Source: Dyella acidisoli
GTDB lineage: Bacteria; Pseudomonadota; Gammaproteobacteria; Xanthomonadales; Rhodanobacteraceae
Length of the DNA stretch: 64,000 bases
NCBI RefSeq assembly: GCF_030160295.1
Contig: NZ_BSOB01000010.1
Coordinates: 342,901 to 406,900 of the forward strand
Direction: 5' to 3'
Part shown: in pieces, positions 57,540-64,000 of the stretch
Layout: every line of letters starts with the position of its first letter
Position numbering within the stretch: position 1 is the first letter of the stretch
Program-made: the position numbers and the translations under genes
Notes under the pieces: model-generated
The model's database searches: none
Told to the model about the DNA's origin: nothing
What the model saw: the letters and a program-made list of their open reading frames with translations, nothing else

Positions 57540-58316
57540 TCACATCAGGAAAGCGGTGAGCACGAAGTCCAACGCGAGAATCGCGATTGACGACGCCACC
57601 ACGGTGCGCGTGGTGGCGTACGCCACGCCCTCGCTGGTCGGCGGCGTGGTGTAGCCCTGGAATACAGCGATCAGCGCAATCACTGCGCCAAACACGAGGC
57701 TTTTCCAGATCACGCCATTGATGACGTCGTCCCACACATCCACGTTTGCGGTCATGTTCGACCAGAACGTGCCGTTGTCGACGCCCAGCCAGTCCACCGC
57801 AACCAGCTGGCCACCGAAAATGCTCATTCCACAGAACACGCAGCACAGCAGCGGCATGGCGACCAGGCCGGCAAGAAAGCGCGGAACCGCGACATAGGCG
57901 ATCGGATCCACCGCCATCATTTCCATCGCCGCGATCTGGTCGGTAGCGCGCATCAGACCGATTTCCGCTGTGATCGACGTGCCCGCGCGACCTGCAAACA
58001 ATAGTGCGGTCACCACCGGCCCCAGTTCGCGATAGACCGCCAACGCCACCACTGAACCTGTGGCCGACGTGCCGCCGAAGATCGACAACACGTGATACAG
58101 CTGCAAGCTGAGCACCATGCCTATGAACAAGCCGCAGGTCATGATGATGGTGAGGCTCATCGCACCAACGAACCACAGCTGGCGGACCGTTTCGCGCGCA
58201 TACCGCAGACTGCTTGGAATGGCTGCAAGAATCCGCAGCAGGAACAGCCCGCAGCGGCCGATCTGGGCCAGTGAGCCGATCACGACATTTTCGCCGCGCT
58301 CAAGTTGTGTGCTCAT
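57540..58316 (-). CDS. mlaE: MlaE permease of the Mla transporter
   Basis: Inner-membrane permease of 257 residues. Helices include IMTCGLFIGMVLSLQLYHVL, the conserved GPVVTALLFAGRAGTSITAEIGLMRATDQI loop, and PLLCCVFCGMSIFGGQLVA. I chose ATG at 58316 (MSTQLERGE), which overlaps the mlaF stop by four bases; the longer frame starts inside mlaF. It forms the core dimer of MlaFEDB. Confidence 0.94.
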   Translation of the reverse strand: MSTQLERGENVVIGSLAQIGRCGLFLLRILAAIPSSLRYARETVRQLWFVGAMSLTIIMTCGLFIGMVLSLQLYHVLSIFGGTSATGSVVALAVYRELGPVVTALLFAGRAGTSITAEIGLMRATDQIAAMEMMAVDPIAYVAVPRFLAGLVAMPLLCCVFCGMSIFGGQLVAVDWLGVDNGTFWSNMTANVDVWDDVINGVIWKSLVFGAVIALIAVFQGYTTPPTSEGVAYATTRTVVASSIAILALDFVLTAFLM

Positions 58317-59149
58317 GCTGCGCCCTGCTTGAAACCGAGGGCCTGCGCGTAATCGCCGGCCGGATACTGGAACGGTACCGGACCATCCGCATCGCCACCG
58401 AAGAACTGGCGCGTCCATGGCGAACCGTCATGGTCGATGGTCTTGGGATCGCCCTGCGCCACCACTTTGCCGTTGGCGATCAGATAGATGTGATCGGCCA
58501 CCTGCTTGATCGCCTCCAACTCGTGCGCCACCAGCACGCTGGTAATGCCCAGCGTCTCGTTGAGCGTGCGGATAAGTTTCAGCACCTGATTGAGCGCGAT
58601 CGGATCCAGGCCTACGAACGGTTCGTCATAGAGGATCAGCATGGGATCGAACACGATCGCGCGCGCCAACGCCACGCGTCGCGCCATGCCGCCGGAAAGT
58701 TCAGCAGGCATCAGCGAGGCCGCACCACGCAAACCCACCGCCTGCAGCTTGGTGAGCACGATGTTGCGGATCAGCACTTCCGGAAGCTTTGTGTGCTGAC
58801 GTAGCGGGAACGCCACGTTCTCAAACACGTCGAAATCGGTAAGCAGCGCGGAGTTCTGGAACAGATAACCGATACGCTCACGCAGCTCGAACAGGGCATA
58901 GCGCGACAACTTCGACACGTTGAACCCATCCACCCACACTTCGCCGGCAGCACCACGCATTTGTCCGGTGATGTGCTTGAGCAGGGTGGTCTTGCCGGTG
59001 CCGCTGGGCCCCATGATGGCCGTCACCTTGCCGCGCGGGATATCCAGGTCCAGCTTGTCGAACACGGTCTTGCCGTTGAGCACCGTGGTAAGGCCACGGA
59101 TGCGCACCAGGGCACGATCCTCAGGTTGGGCTTGGACGGTCTCGGTCAT
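58313..59149 (-). CDS. mlaF: MlaF ATPase
   Basis: ABC ATPase of 278 residues. Walker A is GPSGTGKTTLLKH, the signature LSGGMARRVALARA is the MlaF form, and Walker B is LILYDEPFVGLDP. It powers MlaE and is the first gene of mlaFEDCB. The next gene upstream on the same strand is gmk, which ends 91 bp before the mlaF start. Confidence 0.95.
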   Translation of the reverse strand: MTETVQAQPEDRALVRIRGLTTVLNGKTVFDKLDLDIPRGKVTAIMGPSGTGKTTLLKHITGQMRGAAGEVWVDGFNVSKLSRYALFELRERIGYLFQNSALLTDFDVFENVAFPLRQHTKLPEVLIRNIVLTKLQAVGLRGAASLMPAELSGGMARRVALARAIVFDPMLILYDEPFVGLDPIALNQVLKLIRTLNETLGITSVLVAHELEAIKQVADHIYLIANGKVVAQGDPKTIDHDGSPWTRQFFGGDADGPVPFQYPAGDYAQALGFKQGAA

Positions 59150-59239
59150 GGCAAGGGGATGAGGGGAAAGTGCAAAAGTTAACTGAACTGGGCGCCTAAT
59201 GCTATCCGGCCCGGTACAGTAATGATCCGAATTTCGAGT

Positions 59240-59887
59240 TCAGGTATTGGCCAGGAGTTCCCGAATCAAGGTCTCGTGGCGCTGGCATTGCAGCGAGCTG
59301 CGCTGGCGGACCGCCCGCACAATGGCCTGCAGGGTATCCAGCGCGTCCTCGAACCGGTCGTTCACGACGATGTAGTCGAACTCATGGGCGTGGGCGATTT
59401 CCCCACGCGAATTGCGCAGCCGGCGCTCGATCACTTCCTCGCTGTCCGAGCCGCGCCCTCTCAGGCGCCGCTCCAACTCCGTGCGCGACGGCGGCAAGAT
59501 GAACACGCTCACGCAATCGGGCTTGGCCTTGCGTATCTGTGCGGCACCCTGCCAGTCGATCTCCAGCAGCACATCACGCCCTTGCTGCAGTAGATCCTGC
59601 ACCGTCTTGCGCGAAGTGCCGTAGAAATTGCCATGCACTTCAGCATGTTCAAGAAAAATGCCCTCGACCACCTCGCGCTCGAACTCGGTGCGCTCCACGA
59701 AGTAATAGTGCCGGCCGTACTGCTCGCCTGGACGCGGTGGACGCGTGGTATGCGAAATCGACAACGAGATGCTCGGCTCGCGCTCCAGCAGTGCGTTCAC
59801 CAATGTAGATTTGCCTGCACCGGAGGGCGCGGCAACCATGAAGAGCGTGCCTTCGGTAGCGCCAGTATTGGACGTATGCGCGCTCAT
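59240..59887 (-). CDS. gmk: Guanylate kinase
   Basis: Nucleotide kinase of 215 residues that phosphorylates GMP to GDP. Walker A is APSGAGKSTLV (K26), GMP-binding elements are SISHTTRPPRPGE and VHGNFYGTSR, and LLEIDWQGA lies in the catalytic core. ATG at 59887 is chosen; the longer frame runs over yicC. It overlaps yicC by four bases. In E. coli gmk precedes rpoZ directly; here the Mla genes lie between them. Confidence 0.96.
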   Translation of the reverse strand: MSAHTSNTGATEGTLFMVAAPSGAGKSTLVNALLEREPSISLSISHTTRPPRPGEQYGRHYYFVERTEFEREVVEGIFLEHAEVHGNFYGTSRKTVQDLLQQGRDVLLEIDWQGAAQIRKAKPDCVSVFILPPSRTELERRLRGRGSDSEEVIERRLRNSRGEIAHAHEFDYIVVNDRFEDALDTLQAIVRAVRQRSSLQCQRHETLIRELLANT

Positions 59888-60741
59888 TCGATGTTCTGCA
59901 CCTGCTCGCGCATCTGCTCGATCAATACTTTCAGCTCTACCGCAGCATTGGTCGTACGCGCATCGATCGATTTGGAGCCGAGCGTGTTCGCCTCCCGGTT
60001 GAATTCCTGCATCAGGAAATCCAGGCGACGGCCGACTGGCTCCTTCAAACTGAGCACACGACGCGTTTCGCCGATATGCGTGCTCAAGCGATCCAGTTCC
60101 TCGTCCACATCGGAACGCGTAACTTGCAGCACCAGCTCCTGCTCCAATCGCCCGGGATCGGCCGGCTGCTTCAAATCGGCCAGGCGCGATTCCAGCCGCG
60201 CACGCAGGGCGGTGCGGATCTCCGGCATCCATCTGCGCACATCGGCCACGATGCGCTCGATGGCATCCAGTCGCTCGCGCAGAAGATCGGCCAGCTTGGT
60301 GCCTTCGCGCTCTCGCGTGGCCGTCAGTGCTTCCAATGCCCGGTCGAGCACGTCCAGCAGCGTGGCCTGCTGCGCTTCCTGATCCACCTCCGCGTGCTGG
60401 AGTACACCCGGGAAACGCAACAGTTCCGTGAATTCAATGCGCATGCGCGGAAAGCGCGCTTCCATATCCAGCGCCAGTTCGGACAGGCGGCCCACCAACG
60501 CGCTGTCCACCTGCAGCGATTCACTGCGCGATTCGCCACGCCGCACGATCACGTCCACCTTGCCACGCGAAAGCCGGCTTGCAATGCGTTCGCGCAACGC
60601 AGACTCGAAACTGCGCATGTCTTCCGGCAGCCGCGGGCTGAGTTCCAGATAGCGGTGATTGACCGCGCGCAACTCGCATGTCAGCGCCCCCACTGAGGTG
60701 GTCACTTCGGCGGACGCGTAGGCGGTCATGCTGCGAATCAT
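59884..60741 (-). CDS. yicC: YicC/YloC-family endoribonuclease
   Basis: Protein of 285 residues beginning [33 protein letters not shown], the YicC family signature, with a C-terminal DUF1732 domain ([24 protein letters not shown], with the metal-binding [10 protein letters not shown] stretch). Members cleave RNA in E. coli. It is divergent from rph, with 74 bp between starts, and coupled to gmk. Confidence 0.94.
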   Translation of the reverse strand: MIRSMTAYASAEVTTSVGALTCELRAVNHRYLELSPRLPEDMRSFESALRERIASRLSRGKVDVIVRRGESRSESLQVDSALVGRLSELALDMEARFPRMRIEFTELLRFPGVLQHAEVDQEAQQATLLDVLDRALEALTATREREGTKLADLLRERLDAIERIVADVRRWMPEIRTALRARLESRLADLKQPADPGRLEQELVLQVTRSDVDEELDRLSTHIGETRRVLSLKEPVGRRLDFLMQEFNREANTLGSKSIDARTTNAAVELKVLIEQMREQVQNIE

Positions 60742-60815
60742 GGAGACGTGGGGTCCGGACAGTAAGGAAAGTGGTCAATGGTAAACTGTCTCGTCCTGAC
60801 TTGCCCAATAAACCT

Positions 60816-61544
60816 ATGCCAGTGTCCCGTCCAAGCGGTCGCGCCAACGACCAGTTGCGCACCATCACCATCGAGCGTCACTACACCCGTCACGCCGAAG
60901 GTTCCGTGCTGATCGCCTTCGGCGACACGCGCGTGCTATGCACCGCCAGCATCGAAGATCGCTTGCCGCCCTGGCTGCGCGGCAAGGGCGAAGGCTGGGT
61001 CACCGCCGAATACGGCATGCTCCCGCGCGCCACGTCCACCCGCACGCAGCGTGAAGCCACGCGTGGCAGCCAGGGTGGCCGCACCATGGAAATCCAGCGT
61101 CTGATCGGCCGCAGCCTGCGCGCCTGCGTGGATCGCCAGTCGCTGGGCGAACGTGTGATCACCCTGGACTGCGACGTGATCCAGGCCGACGGCGGCACGC
61201 GCACCGCTGCCATCACCGGCGCCTACGTGGCACTGGTCGACGCAGTGAACGTGGTAATGAAGCGCGAGAACCTTCGCCGCAATCCGATCATCGGCGCAGT
61301 GGCTGCGGTATCGGTGGGCGTTTATCAAGGCATGCCCGTGCTCGACCTCGATTACGACGAAGACGCCAACTGCGATACGGACATGAACGTCGTGATGAAC
61401 GACGGCGGCGGCATCATCGAAGTGCAAGGCACGGCCGAAGGTCACGCGTTCCGGCGCAATGAAATGGATGCCATGGTCGACTTGGCCGAAAAGGGCATCG
61501 CCGAATTGATCGGCCTGCAGCGCGCAGCGCTCGAACAAGGTTGA
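60816..61544 (+). CDS. rph: Ribonuclease PH
   Basis: Phosphorolytic 3'-to-5' exoribonuclease of 242 residues that trims tRNA ends. The signature [26 protein letters not shown] and [19 protein letters not shown] are clear, with the phosphate site in [17 protein letters not shown], and [22 protein letters not shown] at 60816 (MPVSRPSG) is chosen; the frame is open upstream. The rdgB gene starts 8 bp after its stop. Confidence 0.96.
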   Translation: MPVSRPSGRANDQLRTITIERHYTRHAEGSVLIAFGDTRVLCTASIEDRLPPWLRGKGEGWVTAEYGMLPRATSTRTQREATRGSQGGRTMEIQRLIGRSLRACVDRQSLGERVITLDCDVIQADGGTRTAAITGAYVALVDAVNVVMKRENLRRNPIIGAVAAVSVGVYQGMPVLDLDYDEDANCDTDMNVVMNDGGGIIEVQGTAEGHAFRRNEMDAMVDLAEKGIAELIGLQRAALEQG

Positions 61545-61552
61545 TAGCCTTC

Positions 61553-62152
61553 ATGCAACGCATCGTTCTCGCCAGCAGTAATCGCGGCAAGCTTGCCGAA
61601 TTCAACAAGTTGCTCGCCGATAGCCCGTTCGAAGTGATTCCGCAGACCGAGCTGGGTGTTGAGGATGCCGAGGAAACCGGCCTCACCTTCGTCGAAAATG
61701 CGCTGCTCAAGGCGCGTCACGCATCACACGTCACCGGCTTGCCCGCTCTCGCGGATGATTCGGGCTTGTGCGTGATGCATCTACGCGGCGCCCCCGGCCT
61801 CTACTCTGCGCGATACAGCGGCGGACACGGCAACGCGGAAGCCAATAACGCACGCCTGCTGCACGAACTGGACGGCGTTCCGGCGGAACAACGCGGTGCT
61901 TTCTTCATAAGCGTGCTGGCCTTGCTATGGCACGCCGACGATCCCGCGCCGCTCATCGCGGAAGGACGCTGGCATGGCCGCGTACTCGATGCACCACGCG
62001 GCGAGCGCGGTTTCGGCTATGACCCGCTATTCCTGCCGCACGGTCAATCGCTGAGTGCAGCCGAACTGGACCACGACGTGAAAAATAGCCTCAGCCACCG
62101 CGGCCAGGCCATGGTCAAATTGCACGCACGCATCGCCGAATTGCACGCCTAA
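61553..62152 (+). CDS. rdgB: RdgB/HAM1 dITP/XTP pyrophosphatase
   Basis: House-cleaning pyrophosphatase of 199 residues that removes non-canonical purine triphosphates. The N-terminal MQRIVLASSNRGKLAEF binds the triphosphate, and LPALADDSGLCV, GAPGLYSARYSG and GFGYDPLFL are family motifs. ATG at 61553 fits the family; a TTG at 61541 would add four residues. The hemW gene starts 1 bp after its stop, so rph-rdgB-hemW read as one operon. Confidence 0.96.
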   Translation: MQRIVLASSNRGKLAEFNKLLADSPFEVIPQTELGVEDAEETGLTFVENALLKARHASHVTGLPALADDSGLCVMHLRGAPGLYSARYSGGHGNAEANNARLLHELDGVPAEQRGAFFISVLALLWHADDPAPLIAEGRWHGRVLDAPRGERGFGYDPLFLPHGQSLSAAELDHDVKNSLSHRGQAMVKLHARIAELHA

Positions 62153-62153
62153 G

Positions 62154-63317
62154 ATGTCGCTGATCGCACCACCGCTTGCCTTGTACGTCCACATGCCGTG
62201 GTGCGTAAAAAAGTGCCCGTATTGCGATTTCAATTCGCATGGCCTTCGGGGTGAACCGCCATACGCGGCGTATGTGGATGCCTTGCTGACCGACCTGGAC
62301 GCCGACCTGGCCGACTTCGGCAACGCGCTGCAGAGCCGGCCGATCATCAGCGTGTTCTTCGGCGGCGGCACGCCGAGCCTTTTCTCGCCGGATCTGATCG
62401 CGCGTTTTCTCGACGGCGCCCGTGCACGCCTGCCATTCGTCGATGCGTGCGAAATCACGCTGGAAACCAATCCCGGCACCGTCGAGCATGGTCGTTTCGA
62501 TGGCTATCTCGCCGCGGGCGTCAATCGCATTTCCTTCGGTATCCAGAGCTTCGACAACAACAAGCTCAAACGCCTCGGACGCATCCACTCTTCAGCCGAG
62601 GCGGAAGCTGCGGTGAAATCCGCACAGGATGCGGGCATGGCAAACATCAACCTGGATCTGATGTACGCGCTGCCGGAGCAGACACTGTCCGGCGCCCTGC
62701 ACGACGTGGAGCGTGCTGTCGCGCTGCAGCCTGCGCACATTTCGCACTACCAGCTCACGCTGGAACCCAACACTGTATTTGCCGCGCACCCGCCGCCGCT
62801 GCCGGATGACGACACGGCGTGGGCCATCCAGGAAGCCTGCGAAGCACGACTGGCCGAAAGCGGCTATGCGCAATACGAAATTTCCGCCTACGCCAAACTC
62901 GACCGACGTTGCGAACATAACCTCAACTACTGGCGCTTCGGCGATTACCTGGGGATTGGCGCCGGCGCACACGGCAAGCTCACCGATACCGGCACCGGCG
63001 AAGTGCTGCGCCGCTGGAAAATCCGCCATCCCAACGCCTATCTCGAAGCCGCCAGTACACCCGCCCGCGTCGGTGGCCACGCGTCAGTGCCGGCAGATGA
63101 ACTGCCGTTCGAGTACATGCTCAATGCCCTGCGCTTGATTGATGGCGTCCCGCTGGATGACTTTGCCGCCCGTACCGGGCTGCCTGCCGAGCACATCGCC
63201 GACCGCCTCGCCGCGGGCCGCCAGAAAGGCTGGCTGGAAAACGACCCTCGTTATCTGCGTACCACGCCGCTGGGCCAGCGCTTTCTCAATGATGTCATCG
63301 GAAGTTTCCTGGCGTAG
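62154..63317 (+). CDS. hemW: HemW-type radical SAM protein
   Basis: Protein of 387 residues with the radical SAM cluster CVKKCPYC (C17, C21, C24). The FFGGGTPSLFS, LETNPGTVEHG and RISFGIQSFDNNKLKRLGRIH motifs are typical of HemW (heme chaperone), formerly annotated as coproporphyrinogen III oxidase-like; it lacks the extra N-terminal features of HemN. A C-terminal HemW winged-helix end is present (GWLENDPRYLRTTPLGQRFLNDVI). Confidence 0.95.
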   Translation: MSLIAPPLALYVHMPWCVKKCPYCDFNSHGLRGEPPYAAYVDALLTDLDADLADFGNALQSRPIISVFFGGGTPSLFSPDLIARFLDGARARLPFVDACEITLETNPGTVEHGRFDGYLAAGVNRISFGIQSFDNNKLKRLGRIHSSAEAEAAVKSAQDAGMANINLDLMYALPEQTLSGALHDVERAVALQPAHISHYQLTLEPNTVFAAHPPPLPDDDTAWAIQEACEARLAESGYAQYEISAYAKLDRRCEHNLNYWRFGDYLGIGAGAHGKLTDTGTGEVLRRWKIRHPNAYLEAASTPARVGGHASVPADELPFEYMLNALRLIDGVPLDDFAARTGLPAEHIADRLAAGRQKGWLENDPRYLRTTPLGQRFLNDVIGSFLA

Positions 63318-63331
63318 TCAGCACCCAAAAA

Positions 63332-63347
63332 TGTGACCTAATTCACA
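63332..63347 (+). promoter_or_regulatory. Consensus CRP/Clp-type binding site
   Basis: TGTGA-CCTAAT-TCACA matches the CRP consensus (TGTGA-N6-TCACA) at all ten conserved positions. It lies 69 bp upstream of the DUF1631 gene start and 15 bp after the hemW stop. Xanthomonadales use Clp, a CRP relative with the same DNA specificity that responds to c-di-GMP. Confidence 0.75.
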
Positions 63348-63415
63348 AAACCTATGACGAAGCCCTGGAACAGGCATACACTTGCCTTACGGGGAACTCA
63401 CGGGGAATTCGGGTC

Positions 63416-64000
63416 ATGGATGTCGAGCCAGGGGTGTATCCATCGTCTGCGCCTGCAGGTCGCTCTACCGACCTCAGCAGGATGCCCTTGCGCGTACGCA
63501 AACTGATCGAAACAGCCTGCATTCTGTGCGACCACTGGGCCGAACCCACACTGCGCCTGTGCCTGGACCGCTTCGATAAGCGCCTCTACGACTACGCCGA
63601 ACAATCCCGCAATCATCTCGAAGAGCAGCGCTGTTTCGATAGCCGCCATCTGGTGCAACGCGGACGTACCGCGTTCGTGCAATCGTTCAGCGCCAAATTG
63701 CGTGCGAGCTTCGAGCGCATGGGCGAGGAAGAAGATGAGCGAGCTCCGCAAACGCTGAGTCAGCATTCGCTGACCCTGCTCGACCGCACCGAACACGAAC
63801 TCACCGCCGCTCTCGACAAGCTCGCGGCGCGTGGCGAGGCACAGAACGGCCCGATTCTGTCCGAGCTTTCCTATCGCCTGGCCGTGCTCGTCGCAGCTCC
63901 GCCACTGGAAGGCAAGCAACTGCCAGCCGGCCCGCAAAATATGGCGCGTATTCTGCGCGCCGCCAGCGAACCACTGGATCTGCCGATCGAACATCGCCTG
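63416..64000 (+). CDS. DUF1631-family protein, N-terminal part (cut by the window edge)
   Basis: An open frame of 195 codons without a stop, starting at ATG 63416 (MDVEPGVYPSS). The first residues are followed by RVRKLIETACILCDHWAEPTLRLCLDRFDK and LVQRGRTAFVQSFSAKLRASFERMG. This pattern of a cysteine-containing start and a long helical segment fits the DUF1631 family (often 700 or more residues, sometimes misnamed thymidine phosphorylase). The function is unknown. A consensus CRP/Clp site upstream suggests control by Clp. The assignment is tentative as only the N-terminus is visible. Confidence 0.65.
   Translation, partial: MDVEPGVYPSSAPAGRSTDLSRMPLRVRKLIETACILCDHWAEPTLRLCLDRFDKRLYDYAEQSRNHLEEQRCFDSRHLVQRGRTAFVQSFSAKLRASFERMGEEEDERAPQTLSQHSLTLLDRTEHELTAALDKLAARGEAQNGPILSELSYRLAVLVAAPPLEGKQLPAGPQNMARILRAASEPLDLPIEHRL

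Overview
The window is about 64 kb of high-GC chromosome that reads like a gammaproteobacterium of the Xanthomonadales/Lysobacterales, most likely Rhodanobacteraceae (Dyella, Rhodanobacter or Luteibacter type). This is inferred from protein style and gene order: a pilMNOPQ operon divergent from a PBP1A gene, a rpoZ-spoT-ridA-recG block, a MoxR/Bat operon, a C-minus L31 (rpmE2) near gltA, and a DUF1631 gene. No sequence search could be run. It is ordinary chromosome with a few accessory insertions; there are no rRNA genes, CRISPR arrays, transposases, integrases or replication origins.

Layout. 1-5.4 kb: a glutaredoxin-like protein, L-serine dehydratase, a two-component system, and rimK with its retropepsin-like partner. 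5.6-6.5 kb: a two-gene cassette that I recognise as a Tse2-like toxin with a Tsi2-like immunity protein, lying directly 3' of a tRNA-Gly(CCC) gene. 6.7-16.3 kb: a FecR/WYP-rich exported protein, thiS-thiG, trmB between two copies of a 133-bp repeat, an SLC13-type permease, a nucleotide-sugar dehydrogenase, a Rieske protein and an Ada-type methyltransferase. 16.4-26 kb: transporters (EamA, AtoE, MFS with a LysR regulator) and a four-gene MacAB-like ABC exporter. 26-30 kb: FAH-family hydrolase, mscL, an M28 peptidase, and a MarR regulator divergent from a macrodomain hydrolase.

30.2-37.2 kb is one tightly overlapping minus-strand operon: MoxR ATPase, DUF58, DUF4381, BatA, BatB-TPR and BatD. 37.5-42.7 kb is the pilM-N-O-P-Q operon, transcribed away from mrcA (42.9-45.4 kb). 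Then come a conserved hypothetical gene, gltA, rpmE2, a nucleoside hydrolase, and the recG, ridA, spoT and rpoZ genes. 54.6-59.1 kb holds the Mla retrograde phospholipid transport genes, with mlaA facing mlaFEDCB; this block separates gmk from rpoZ, which are neighbours in E. coli. The right end has yicC-gmk divergent from rph, rdgB and hemW, then a DUF1631 gene that runs off the edge behind a perfect CRP/Clp-type site.

Intergenic regions are rich in hairpin repeats: REP-like CCTCTCCCC elements, a GTCATTCCCGCGAAAGCGGG inverted repeat, and two MITE-like elements with AGAGCCTGT ends. Many double as terminators between convergent genes. The most interesting item is the Tse2/Tsi2-like pair, found with no type VI secretion gene in the window.
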